A stretch of 64,000 nucleotides of DNA, from assembly GCA_942492625.1 (NCBI GenBank), contig CALOFM010000042.1, positions 62,001-126,000 of the forward strand, given 5' to 3'. The notes beneath the pieces are model-generated. The model did no database searches, was not told where the DNA came from, and saw nothing but the letters and a program-made list of their open reading frames with translations. Origin of the DNA: Thiosymbion sp942492625 (GTDB lineage: Bacteria > Pseudomonadota > Gammaproteobacteria > Chromatiales > Chromatiaceae). The position numbers and the translations under genes were made by a program. Of this stretch, positions 26,869 to 35,977 are shown one piece after another; within the stretch, counting starts at the first letter, position 1; every line of letters begins with the position of its first letter.

Positions 26869-28180
26869 TTAATGGCGTAGAGTCACGCCAATAGACAAGA
26901 CGTGATAATCTGAATCAATCTCGCTGTTAGAGAAATCTTGGCCCAATAACCGACTGGTACCAACGCGCTGGCTCCCGGTTTGGTACATGTAACTGGCATT
27001 AACCTCGAACTTGCGGAATTCGTGACTGTAGCCAAGCGTAAACGCGTGCCTCAGTACCGCGGGGATATAAGAGGTCAGCGTATCGTTTGGGGAGGCACCA
27101 GCGTGATGCACGTAGCCTAAGCGAAAAACGTCGGTGTGGGTTGCGTTGAGCCTCGTAGCCCAGTCTAATCGAGAGAGAATCATCCCAGTCTAGAGGAGTC
27201 GCGTCTGTAACGGTCAATCCCGCCAACGATGGATTGTTGGGATTCTTGAACTTCAGTCCGATAGAGTCGAAAGCATCCGACCAATTATACCAAATCAAAT
27301 CCGCGGAGATCCTATGCCGAGGATTGACTGTATGGCTCAACCCGATCGCAGCAGATTGTGGATACTTGACTCGTAACTTGGAATCAAAGTCGGTTTTTAT
27401 GGGGGGCAGATTACCGGGCTGAGGGATCGTTACAGTCGCGTTTCCTTCGAGATCGAATCTCGTGCCACTTGTATAGGAGAGGCCCAGTACGGTCCCTTGA
27501 CGAAGATCGTATTGGACCCCGAATGTAGCCGTCGGCGCAAAGTCCTTGCCATCTAAATCCACGAGCGTTGGTAAGCCCGCCAGTGCGCCCGTCTGCAGGA
27601 TATAGGGGGCCTCCAGCTCTAGATACGCCATCGCAATACCTATGCTCGCACCGAGCGATAGGCGGTCGTTGACCAGGTAAGAAACGGACGGTAGCAGACG
27701 GCCCACGGCGTTGAAGGAACGATAGGTCTGAATGCCGTCGAAGACGGCCTTCCTCTGCAGATTGGTTCCGAAGCCGGATGGAACGTAAATCCCTAAACCC
27801 ACCGCAAATCGGGGATCGGCGAGGCGTCGTATGTAAGCGGCTTGGCCGAGAATACCCGGGTTTTCCGGGGATCGATAGCGGCCATCGGCCGAGCCGTCGG
27901 AATTACTGAACTTCAGCTCATTGAACAGAACCGTGGCATTGGCGTCAAACATGCTGTTTCCTTCTATGCGTACTGACGCCGCCGGGTTCTCGTGGTGAAT
28001 GGCTCCATTGTCGGCGAATCCGAGGTTCGTCCCTCCTCGACCGCCCGAGATCGCACTATGTGAATCGAGATAGATGCCGTCTGCCTGGGTCTGAAACGAA
28101 GCGGCGATCGCGATAAGCCCGACGCTAACAGTTAGGAGCAGCCATCGAGGCGAGATCAATGTTGAATTAGAAGAGGCCAA
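26869..28180 (-). CDS. FadL-family outer-membrane channel, one frameshift near 27150
   Basis: The main frame (26999-28180) has a signal peptide ending near QTQA and the FadL hatch-type region GGTNLGFADNGAIHHENPAASV. Barrel strands follow to DDSLSIRLGYEAQ, after which the frame goes off-family. A second frame (26869-27183) continues with FRLGYVHHAGASPNDTL, HAFTLGYSH and ends in SIGVTLRH, a proper terminal beta strand. One indel around 27140-27160 joins both to about 435 aa, a normal FadL length. FadL channels import long-chain fatty acids and similar amphiphiles. Its position next to a putative fatty-acid methyl ester signal cluster suggests signal passage across the outer membrane (inference). 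Confidence 0.78.
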
Positions 28181-28212
28181 TGTATATCCACCACCCGGAG
28201 TATGCGGATCTG

Positions 28213-28593
28213 CTAAGCAATCGATTTCTGGAAGATCGAGTGCTCGTCGGTGACGAACATCTGCGACTTGGAGAAATCCACAAACGTCGATTCGTCTTCG
28301 ATCAGTTGTTGAAGAGCCTCCCGCGCCGAAGGGTCCACTAAGACTTGCTGTATGGTTTCGATGTCTTTAAACCAGACTTCGGTTATTCCGTCGTACGGAA
28401 ACTGTAACCCTCGTGATTGTTGCAGGAGGGCGTGTACAGGAGTCACAACGGTGTGGCTCTGAACGTATTTTTCGGCTCTGATGGCATTGGCGAAGCGTCT
28501 CACCAAGGGGCCATGATTGTTGAGCCAGTATGTGAAGAAGGCTTCGTCGGACAAGGTGGGGAGTTTGCGTACGCAATACGCTAGTTTGGCCAT
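28213..28593 (-). CDS. EthD-like dimeric alpha-beta barrel protein
   Basis: 126 aa from the ATG at 28593. It begins AKLAYCVRKLPTLSDEAFFTYWLNNHGPLVR, the EthD-family start with the conserved WxxxHGP-type motif, and has a mid-protein YDGITEVWF strand. EthD-like proteins are small ferredoxin-like-fold proteins in assorted oxidation or degradation pathways and often act as accessory proteins. It is 32 bp downstream of the FadL-type gene start on the same strand, so it lies just upstream of fadL in transcription order and may share its promoter. Confidence 0.75.
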   Translation of the reverse strand: MAKLAYCVRKLPTLSDEAFFTYWLNNHGPLVRRFANAIRAEKYVQSHTVVTPVHALLQQSRGLQFPYDGITEVWFKDIETIQQVLVDPSAREALQQLIEDESTFVDFSKSQMFVTDEHSIFQKSIA

Positions 28594-29383
28594 TGGAGAA
28601 ACGATAATATTTCGGTTGTAGTTTTCGAAAAGAGAATTCCGCGGCAAACCAATCGGCTATACCGACGTGAATTCCAATGTCGGTCTTAACCATTTTGTTC
28701 GCGGGCTAAGGCATTCAGCCAGCGGAAACTGGTTTTCTAGTAATTTTCGTTTCCGGAATCGATCTCTCGCACCCTTATAAATTGAAATTATGGGGCGGTT
28801 ATGCGGAAGAGGGAGTCCCATCACTATTCTGCAGTAACTAATGTACAACCCGTTGTAGGAAAATGTCTATTGTTTCCTACCAAACAGCGGACGGCCAACT
28901 GGTGGCGCGGAATCTCCAAGTGTAACGTGGGATAGCTTTTCAGCTTATGAAAGATGCTGAAAACGCGTTGATAAATAAGAGAAAAAATATACACGGCCTG
29001 ACGTGGGAGTAGTGAGATGCGTGACTCCCGGTTCCTGGGTTGCCGGCATGACATGCCGGGGCTCGGGCGATGAGCGAGAGACGGCGTCTCGCGTTCGTTG
29101 GCTATTTGGTTCGCGCGCGGCCGCGTCGAGGCCCTCGCCGCCATGCGCGGCGTGACCGATGCACTGGATTTTGCGGTGTTGGTGGTTGGCGAGGGCCTGG
29201 CGGAGAATGGCCAGGTGCTTCGCTTGGTCGCGCAGGACGATGGCTCTGCCATTGGAAACGGGGCCCCGGTGCTGCCTCGCCCGGGGTTTCATCCGGGCCG
29301 GTTCGCCGATTCCCGCAAGGTTTCGCCCGAGGAGGTGGGCGAGGACGTCACCACCGGCAATGCCCGGCAGCTCTTCAGCCAGC
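28594..29383. other. Gap of about 790 bp without a supported gene
   Basis: Overlapping frames on both strands (plus 29098 onward, minus 28824-29292) have no recognisable motif. The left part is AT-rich, while the segment from 29040 is GC-rich like the core genome. The switch in composition at about 29040 coincides with a perfect inverted repeat. I see nothing else supportable. Confidence 0.5.
29043..29059. repeat. Perfect inverted repeat CCGGCATG-A-CATGCCGG
   Basis: Two 8-base arms are separated by one base. There is no U tract on either side, so it is not a classic intrinsic terminator. It lies exactly where the sequence changes from AT-rich to GC-rich, so it may be a boundary scar, a protein-binding palindrome or a chance motif. 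Confidence 0.5.
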
Positions 29384-29977
29384 TTATTTCAGGTTGTCCG
29401 TTATCGCTCGGGCCGTCTCGCGCAGTAGTCCGCTCGTTTCTATCAACGTCTGGGCAAGCTGCCGTTGTTGATCCAGATCTTGCGGTTGCCCGGCTTTCGG
29501 CTCGACCTTGCCTTCAGCCGTTGCGTCCAGGTCTTCTACGATTTGCACCGCTTGCTGCGTCAGGGTATCTGCGGCCATACCCAGCTCATAGGCGAACATG
29601 CGGGCGGTCCATCCGTCCACCGGCTCCTCTTCCTGCATCCCTCCGGCCATACCCGTCATCGACACGCGGGCGTTGTTCAGTGCGCTCCGAATCGTCGTGG
29701 CGCTGCGGCGATCCAGGACACCGTCCGTCTTCAACCGTGAGATCTGGCCATCAACCTCGGTAACCTTTTCGTCAAGGAAGGCCCTGGTCTTCTTGTACTG
29801 CTCCTGCAGCGCTGGCTCCGGCTTCAGCCGGGTCTGCGCCCAGTCCACCGGGCTGACGCCGGGAGGATTCATCTGCGCTCCCGCTTCCGCTGGGGACGTC
29901 GGGGCTTCGCCCGCCGCGGTCCCGCCGGCAAGGGCAACGAGTACGAGCGCCGTTTTGGTTCGAGTAAGCTGTTTCAT
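29384..29977 (-). CDS. Conserved hypothetical exported protein
   Basis: 197 aa from the ATG at 29977. The signal peptide MKQLTRTKTALVLVALAGGTAAG is followed by a mostly helical mature protein: QEQYKKTRAFLDEKVTEVD, ARVSMTGMAGGMQEEE, QAVQIVEDLDA and a C-terminal helix ending AITDNLK. The MTGMAGGM segment echoes the Gly-Met repeat of the DsrE-like protein at 6624-7148. I do not recognise the family. It is flanked by gaps and looks like a single-gene unit. Confidence 0.6.
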   Translation of the reverse strand: MKQLTRTKTALVLVALAGGTAAGEAPTSPAEAGAQMNPPGVSPVDWAQTRLKPEPALQEQYKKTRAFLDEKVTEVDGQISRLKTDGVLDRRSATTIRSALNNARVSMTGMAGGMQEEEPVDGWTARMFAYELGMAADTLTQQAVQIVEDLDATAEGKVEPKAGQPQDLDQQRQLAQTLIETSGLLRETARAITDNLK

Positions 29978-30130
29978 AAATTGGTCCAAATATCGCCTCA
30001 ATCGCGCCGAAACCCTGCTTCGGCTCCGCACTCCCTCGCTACAGGAGGCACAAGCCCACAAGGTTCAGCGTGCCTGCCTATCCTCCCGAAAGCAATGCAG
30101 CTTGCTAGTCATGCGCTTGACACCGGTCGC

Positions 30131-30325
30131 CTATAGTGTACCTCTGTGCCTGAATCGCCCTGGTTTTATATCGATGGACCTATCTCGGACCAACAGTGCC
30201 CTCGTGCCCAGCTCCATGCGAAGCAAGCGCACGTCCAACCCCGGTCCGTTGAAACGGTCTGCCAGGCCATTAGCGATTGCACGGCACAGGGCGATGGTGT
30301 ACCCGATCGGCTGACTATCTTTCCC
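30131..30325 (-). pseudogene. Remnant of an ABC amino-acid-binding protein (SBP_bac_3 type)
   Basis: A minus-strand frame reads SQPIGYTIALCRAIANGLADRF, then LDVRLLRMELGTRALLVRDRSIDI. This aligns with the start region of periplasmic solute-binding proteins of the GltI/HisJ class (pattern GYSxDLCxAIAxAL, then VxxxPVTSxxRIPLVxxGxxDI). It begins and ends abruptly, without signal peptide or the rest of the domain, so about 60 codons of a lost gene remain. Similarity is judged by eye. Confidence 0.45.
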
Positions 30326-30499
30326 CACGTTAAGGCATGGGCGGGGAGGTGGCTGTGTAGCCCGGGACGGTGGCTCTTCGTTCGGCGATGGGGTCCAAAA
30401 CCGATTGCGCTGACGTGCTGTAAGCCCGGAACGCCAGGCAACTTGTTGAGGGACTGTGAGTTCGGCTGGGGCTTTCGGCAAGTTCGAAATGACGTACGG

Positions 30500-31240
30500 T
30501 CAGGTATAGCGTTGCAAGATTGATTGCAGGGCATTACTGTCGATAGGCTTCACCAGCACTTCGTCCATTCCTACCATTTTGGCGCGCGTATGGTCTTGTA
30601 GCATCGGACTCGCCGTAAGACCCACAATGTGGGTGTAGCGGCCTAGCTTCGATTCCTTCTCGCGCAGTCGCTTAGTCGTCTCCCAGCCGCTCATGCCGGG
30701 TAATCGCAGGTCCATCAGTATCAGGTCGTATTCGCTCTTGTCGAGCAACCTAAGTGCTTCTTCGCCGTAGGCGGAGGTGGTGATGTTATAACCTTGTGCC
30801 TCAAGCCTGTGCATCAAAACATATCGCATTCTCTCGTCGTCTTCGACTAACAGGATCTGCGCCCCTTTGCTGCTGCCGACACGGGAATTCGAGCTGTCGG
30901 GCAAACAGGTTCCGTTCCGCCGAGCTCCAGAGATTGCTCTGACACTGACGCTATTCGTTACGCGGGATTCGCTACCGACTGCCTGCAAAGCTTCGCGAGC
31001 AATTTCGCATAGCTTGACGATCTCGCCTGGTATCGCAGGTATGGCGTCAAGTGTTTCCGGTGGTATATGTGCCTGTGTGGCAATATTCCGGGAGCGCGAA
31101 ATCGCCACAAGCGTGGGAACGTGCTCGGCCAGTGTTTCGGCAAGCGCGCGAACCGAGATGATCGCCGCAGCAACGTTATGGACCGTGCGGCGGACCTCGT
31201 CGGTGTCGTGTTCAACGGTTTCCGTTATCTGCGGCTGCAT
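30500..31240 (-). CDS. Response regulator, single receiver with an N-terminal helical region
   Basis: 246 aa. The C-terminal 120 residues are a receiver: ILLVEDDERMRYVLMHRL, LILMDLRLPGMSGWETTKRL (phosphoacceptor Asp), IVGLTASPMLQDHTRAKMVGMDEVLVKPID. The N-terminal 80 residues contain TVHNVAAAIISVRALAETL, which weakly resembles the dimerisation helix of histidine kinases (pattern HDxNNxLxxIxGxAELL), but no ATPase domain exists. No DNA-binding output is present, so it probably acts through protein contacts in a phosphorelay, possibly that of the cluster at 19873-26581. Confidence 0.75.
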   Translation of the reverse strand: MQPQITETVEHDTDEVRRTVHNVAAAIISVRALAETLAEHVPTLVAISRSRNIATQAHIPPETLDAIPAIPGEIVKLCEIAREALQAVGSESRVTNSVSVRAISGARRNGTCLPDSSNSRVGSSKGAQILLVEDDERMRYVLMHRLEAQGYNITTSAYGEEALRLLDKSEYDLILMDLRLPGMSGWETTKRLREKESKLGRYTHIVGLTASPMLQDHTRAKMVGMDEVLVKPIDSNALQSILQRYT

Positions 31241-31720
31241 GAAGTCCCTCGTGAGGACGGTTGTCGTTGTATTAATAAAGAATTCTGAGATTTTGCGCAG
31301 GATGCCTTGGCGCTGGATCGGCGCACCAGACTCTCTACGCTAGTTTCCGCCAAGATCCTCCCAAGAACAACATTAACATTCAACGTCCGGGGGGAATGTG
31401 ACGCGATTCACAGTGGAGCTCGGAAATCGAAGCCCCGACAAGGTGTTACTAGATCAGCCCCGCCAGGATGGCGGGACTCTAGTCTGACCGGTGCTTGTGC
31501 GGACCGGGACTTATGTGCCCTGGCTATAGACAAGGCGGACCATGTCCGCAACTTCGAAGTCCATGTGCGCGACCGTTCGTCGTAATTGTGGGTAAGGTCG
31601 AAGGGGCTCCCGACTAGCGGCCTCTTGCTCGTCGGTCAGAGGTCTATTGAGACCGGAAAAGAGTTTACAGTGGCAGGAGATAATCTAGTAGTGCTCTCTG
31701 TCGTTGCCGAAAGATTGCTC
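31241..31720. other. Intergenic region of about 480 bp
   Basis: No convincing coding frame or RNA gene is visible. It forms the right edge of the accessory block; the next gene (rpoH) is core genome. It is expected to contain the promoter of the response regulator gene (reading left) and any rpoH terminator. Confidence 0.5.
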
Positions 31721-32560
31721 TCAGGCCTCCAGATGAACCCGCATTTTCTTCATCGCATTCTTCTCGATTTGGCGGATCCGCTCGGCCGAGACGCCGAACT
31801 GTTGCGCGAGCTCGTGCAGGGTTTGCTTTTTCTCTGTGAGCCATCGTGCGTGAAGAATCGTTTTGCTGCGCTCGTCCAGTCCCTCAAGGGCGGTGAAGAG
31901 GCGTTCGCGGCGATCCGTGATGGTGTCGTCCCGCTCAATGGCGCTTGCCGGCTCCATTCGCATGTCGGGCAGGTAGGTGGATGGAGCAGATGGTCCGTCC
32001 TCGTCGTCACTGTCGTAGCCGTCGAAGGCGAGGTCTTGATTTGCGAGCCGCGACTCCATCTCCAGCACGGTTTCCGGCTTGACGCCCAAGTCCTCTGCGA
32101 CACCTTCGACCTCGGCGCGTGTAAACCAACCCAGGCGCTTTTTGGCGCTGCGCAGGTTGAAGAACAGCTTGCGCTGTGCCTTGGTGGTAGCCACTTTGAC
32201 GATACGCCAGTTGCGCAGGATGTACTCGTGAATTTCGGCGCGAATCCAATGCACCGCGAAGGAGACGAGGCGAACGCCCACGTCGGGCTCGAAGCGGCGC
32301 ACGGCCTTCATCAAGCCGACAGACCCTTCTTGAATGAGGTCGGGAAGAGGTAATCCGTAGCCGAGATATCCGCGGGCTATGCGAATCACGAACCGCAGGT
32401 GAGACAGGACAAGCCGGCGGGCAGCCGCCATATCGCCCTGGTCTCGCAGGCGCTCGGCGAGATCACGCTCCTTATCGGCGGTGAGCACGGGAATCTGGTA
32501 CGCCGCACTGATGTACGCGTCGATGTTACCGGTCGGTAACAATGCGAGGTCTTTGGTCAT
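31721..32560 (-). CDS. rpoH: RNA polymerase heat-shock sigma factor sigma-32
   Basis: 279 aa, typical RpoH length. Region 2 reads HLRFVIRIARGYLGYGLPLPDLIQEGSVGLMKAVRRFEP and FAVHWIRAEIHEYILRNWRIVK. The RpoH box QRKLFFNLR follows at once and is diagnostic against other sigma-70 proteins. Region 4 ends with TLHELAQQFGVSAERIRQIEKNAMKKMR. It directs transcription of heat-shock genes and is normally controlled by DnaK and FtsH. The place directly after ftsX in transcription order is the classical gammaproteobacterial ftsYEX-rpoH arrangement. Confidence 0.97.
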   Translation of the reverse strand: MTKDLALLPTGNIDAYISAAYQIPVLTADKERDLAERLRDQGDMAAARRLVLSHLRFVIRIARGYLGYGLPLPDLIQEGSVGLMKAVRRFEPDVGVRLVSFAVHWIRAEIHEYILRNWRIVKVATTKAQRKLFFNLRSAKKRLGWFTRAEVEGVAEDLGVKPETVLEMESRLANQDLAFDGYDSDDEDGPSAPSTYLPDMRMEPASAIERDDTITDRRERLFTALEGLDERSKTILHARWLTEKKQTLHELAQQFGVSAERIRQIEKNAMKKMRVHLEA

Positions 32561-32811
32561 TTGCCGATACCCAAGTAAATTCGTAGGGAATAGGTTAGCA
32601 CTGTTTGCGAAAGAAAAACAATACCGAGGCTGCGGACTACGAGTTATTCGGAGGTCGAAAGTTCCGTCGGGAAAGCATCCGGGATTCAGATCGTCCAGGC
32701 TCTTGGTCGTCGAAAATAGCGCAAATCATGCATTTGTCAATAGAGTATCTGGACGTTAATTGTAGTTTTCGGGGTAGGATCCAGCAGGGCCTTTCCTTCG
32801 CTACGGGGCCG

Positions 32812-33783
32812 TTACCGTGGCTCGGTGGAGGTGAGGTGACGGCCGACGGAAACCCAGCTACCGAGCAGGCCGAGAAACAGGCTTCCGCTAAGCAACGCCA
32901 GCAGGGCGCTCGGACCCAGGGCGGAGAGGGCAAATTGGGTGTGATAAAGAGCGGTGAGACGGGACACGGGGCCTTGAATGAGAATCAACATAAGCAAAAC
33001 CAAAATCCAGGCGCCGATCCCGCCCAGCAGCCCGTACCAGCAGCCAGCGTAAAGGAAAGGGCGGCGAATAAAAGCAGGGGTCGCACCGACCAGCTCCATG
33101 ATCTCGATCTCGCTGCGGCGGTTCTCGATCTCCAACCGGATAGTGTTGCCCACCACGAGCAGGACTGCCAAACCGAGTGCGCCTCCGAGCAGCAGCACGC
33201 CTCGCTGAACAAGGTGCACGATGGCCTGAAAGCGGCGTACCCACTGGGTGTCCAGGCGGGCGAAATCCACCTGGGGCAAGGCCGTCAGGGCGTCGCGCAA
33301 CTTTTCGAGCGCCTGTGGCGAGGAGATGCTCGGGGCCGGCTGCAGCGCCAAAACTGCGGGCAGAGGGTTTTCCTCGAGCTGCGCGATCGCCTCGCTGAAA
33401 CCGCTGTAGCTGCCAAGATCCTCCAGGGCCTGCTCGGGGCCGATCAGGGTGACCTTTACCAGGTCGGGCTCCTTTCCGAGCTGTTCGGCCAGCGCCCGCG
33501 CCTGCTCCAACTCTACGTCGGTCTTCAGAAACAGCGAGATGGCGGCGGTTTCACTCCAGACCTCGCTCAAGGTGCCCAGATTTCGCGTGATCACGTAGAG
33601 ACCCGCCGGCAAGGCCAGGGCGATGGCGATGACCGAGACGGTCATCACCGTGGGCAATGGGGTGCGCGACAAGCGCCCGAGACTCTCCAGCGCTACCTGT
33701 AGGTGGTGGGTCAGCCAGGCGCGCGTGATGCGCATAGGTTCGACACGAGTGCGCTTGGGTGTGGTGCGGCGGCTCTTGCGCAT
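32812..33783 (-). CDS. ftsX: Cell division ABC transporter-like permease FtsX
   Basis: 323 aa with four transmembrane helices: one near residues 45-65, three in the C-terminal half (GVLLLGGALGLAVLLVVGNT, WYGLLGGIGAWILVLLMLILI, LLALLSGSLFLGLLGSWVSV). A large periplasmic domain lies after the first helix and the conserved cytoplasmic EIEIMELVGATPAFIRRPFLY follows the second. FtsX with FtsE couples the divisome to septal peptidoglycan hydrolases through the periplasmic loop. It begins 4 bases after the ftsE stop. Confidence 0.95.
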   Translation of the reverse strand: MRKSRRTTPKRTRVEPMRITRAWLTHHLQVALESLGRLSRTPLPTVMTVSVIAIALALPAGLYVITRNLGTLSEVWSETAAISLFLKTDVELEQARALAEQLGKEPDLVKVTLIGPEQALEDLGSYSGFSEAIAQLEENPLPAVLALQPAPSISSPQALEKLRDALTALPQVDFARLDTQWVRRFQAIVHLVQRGVLLLGGALGLAVLLVVGNTIRLEIENRRSEIEIMELVGATPAFIRRPFLYAGCWYGLLGGIGAWILVLLMLILIQGPVSRLTALYHTQFALSALGPSALLALLSGSLFLGLLGSWVSVGRHLTSTEPR

Positions 33784-33787
33784 GGGC

Positions 33788-34456
33788 TCACCAGGTACCG
33801 GTGTCCGCAGCCAGCCGTCCGCCGCTCAGGGTGAAGGTGCGGTAGGGCAGACTGGCGATGAGTGCCAGGTCGTGGCTGGCGATGAGCAGGGTGACGCCGA
33901 CTTGGTGGAAACGCTGGAACAGACTCATGATCTCTCGCGAGAGGTCCGGGTCCAGGTTGCCCGTGGGCTCGTCTGCTAACAACAGGGGCGGGCGCGCTAC
34001 CACCGCTCGGGCGATGCCCACCCGCTGTTGCTCGCCTCCCGAAAGCGTGACCGGAAATGCCTTTTCCTTGCGCAGCAGTCCCACCTGGTCGAGTGCCGCA
34101 CGTACCCGGCGCCCGGCCTCCTTGTGTCCCACGCCGGCCACGACCAGCGGCAGGGCGACGTTGTCGAACACGGTGCGGTCCGCAAGCAGCCGGTGGTCCT
34201 GAAAGATCATGCCTACCTCGCGGCGATGCTGCGGAATCTTGCGCCTCGGCAAGCTTCCGAGGTTGCGTCCGTTGACCATGATCTGGCCGCGCGTGGGCCG
34301 CTCTAGCAGGCCGATTAGTCGCAGCAGGGTGCTCTTGCCTGCACCCGAGTGGCCGGTGAGGAAGGCCATCTCGCCGGCCGCGAGCTCGAAGCTGAGGTCG
34401 CTGACGGCGTCTCCGCTCTCGGGGTAGCGTTTGGTGACGTGCTCGAAGAGGATCAC
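33788..34456 (-). CDS. ftsE: Cell division ATP-binding protein FtsE
   Basis: 222 aa, normal length. Walker A GHSGAGKS near residue 35, Q-loop MIFQDHRLL, ABC signature LSGGEQQRVGIARA, Walker B LLLADEPTGNLDP and switch His in IASHD are all intact. It forms the cytoplasmic ATPase of the FtsEX complex. It lies between ftsY and ftsX in one leftward operon. Confidence 0.96.
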   Translation of the reverse strand: MILFEHVTKRYPESGDAVSDLSFELAAGEMAFLTGHSGAGKSTLLRLIGLLERPTRGQIMVNGRNLGSLPRRKIPQHRREVGMIFQDHRLLADRTVFDNVALPLVVAGVGHKEAGRRVRAALDQVGLLRKEKAFPVTLSGGEQQRVGIARAVVARPPLLLADEPTGNLDPDLSREIMSLFQRFHQVGVTLLIASHDLALIASLPYRTFTLSGGRLAADTGTW

Positions 34457-34495
34457 GGTAATGGGCCGGGTGGTTGGTAGCAGGGCTACGGAGCG

Positions 34496-35476
34496 CTAGC
34501 CTTCGAACAGGGCGTCGAGGAACTCTTCGCCATCGAAATGACGCAGGTCCTCGATTTTCTCGCCCACGCCAATGAATCGGATGGGCACCTGCACGCGGTC
34601 GGCGATGGCGAACAGAACGCCCCCTTTGGCCGTGCCGTCAAGCTTGGTGATCGTGATTCCGGTCAGGCCCACCGCTTGGTCGAATTGAACCGCCTGGTTC
34701 AATGCATTCTGGCCCGTGGTTGCGTCCACCACGAGCATCACCTCGTGGGGCGCTTCTTGGTCGATCTTCTTCATGACACGGGCGATCTTCGCGAGCTCGT
34801 CCATGAGGTTTCCTTTCGTGTGCAGGCGCCCTGCGGTGTCGGCGATGAGCACGTCCACCCCGCGGGCGGTGGCGGCTTGCAGGGCGTCGAAGATCACTGA
34901 TGCGGAATCCGCGCCCGAATGCTGGGCCACCACGGGAACCCCATTGCGCTCGCCCCAAGCTTGGAGCTGCTCCACCGCGGCGGCGCGGAAGGTGTCGCCG
35001 GCGGCCAGCATCACGCTGTTGCCCTCCTCTTGGAGGCGCTTGGTCAGCTTACCGATGGTCGTGGTCTTGCCCGCCCCGTTCACGCCCACCATGAGAATGA
35101 CCTGGGGTCGCCCGGCCGCGGGCTGGATTACCGGTACGTTGCAGCGGGCGAGAATGGCGCCAAGCTCGTCCCGCAAGGTGCTGAGCAGGGTCTGGGGATC
35201 GGCGAGCTCGCGGCGCTTAACCCGGCCGGAGATGTCGTCGATGATGCGGCTGGTCGCCTCGACGCCCACGTCCGCGGTCAGGAGCTGCGTCTCCAGCTCT
35301 TCGAGCAGATCGTCGTCGATGCGCTTGCGTCCGCGCATCAGGTCCCCGACATCCGTGTGGAGGACGGCCCGGGTGGTCGCCAGACTGTCCTTCAGCCTTG
35401 AGAACAAGAGCCCCTTGCGCTCGTTCTGTTCACCGCTTCCGATGGCGTCTCGTTTACGCTTGCCGAAACCGAACAT
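34496..35476 (-). CDS. ftsY: Signal recognition particle receptor FtsY
   Basis: 326 aa from the ATG at 35476 (start MFGFGKRKRDA); the open frame runs upstream but without family features. The NG domain is complete: N domain with LLTADVGVEATSRII, G1 GVNGAGKTTTIGKL, DTFRAAAVEQL, DTAGRLHTKGNLMDEL, TKLDGTAKGG and the closing FIGVGEKIEDLRHFD. The acidic A domain found in E. coli is almost absent, so this is a short FtsY. It is the first gene of the ftsY-ftsE-ftsX(-rpoH) run. Confidence 0.96.
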   Translation of the reverse strand: MFGFGKRKRDAIGSGEQNERKGLLFSRLKDSLATTRAVLHTDVGDLMRGRKRIDDDLLEELETQLLTADVGVEATSRIIDDISGRVKRRELADPQTLLSTLRDELGAILARCNVPVIQPAAGRPQVILMVGVNGAGKTTTIGKLTKRLQEEGNSVMLAAGDTFRAAAVEQLQAWGERNGVPVVAQHSGADSASVIFDALQAATARGVDVLIADTAGRLHTKGNLMDELAKIARVMKKIDQEAPHEVMLVVDATTGQNALNQAVQFDQAVGLTGITITKLDGTAKGGVLFAIADRVQVPIRFIGVGEKIEDLRHFDGEEFLDALFEG

Positions 35477-35977
35477 ATGCGAATTTTTCCCCGAAAGCGG
35501 GCTCCTGTTACGACTTCGACCCGCTGGAGACGATCGGCGATCTATGCTTTCTCGGCAGATCGAGGTCGCTTGACGGACGTTCGCGGGCGAACATCCTAGC
35601 AAAACCCTTCGGCTGCGTCTCTCAGCACGCTACTCTTCCTTTGTATCACTGTACCTAGTCTGCGAATTGAAACGAATTTTGTCGATATCCGTGCAGAAAA
35701 GCGCCAGGCATCGCAAAATGAACCTTCCTCGTCGCCTTCTTCCGCTCGCCACAACGCTGACGGGTCCGCTCCCCATCACAGGAGCGGAAATCATTTTCGC
35801 GCAACCCATAGGAACCCGCGGGAGGCTCCCGTGGTCTTGATCATTTAGAGGTCGGCTTTCGCGATTCACATACGCGGTTATCCGCCGTAACCGCGACCTT
35901 TGTCCCAGGGTCTGTCGGCCCCAACTATATCCCCACAAACTCACAAATGCCTGCGGCAAAAAGACATCGGAGCACCT
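35477..35977. other. Divergent intergenic region, 501 bp
   Basis: It separates ftsY (leftward) from the M16 peptidase gene (rightward), so promoters for both directions should be here. Open frames inside (for example minus 35630-35959) have no family similarity. No RNA gene or regulatory site could be recognised by eye. Confidence 0.5.

Noticed and set aside
35630..35959. 109-codon frame between ftsY and the M16 gene
   Set aside because: Occupies the divergent promoter region, no ribosome site, no similarity; likely chance.
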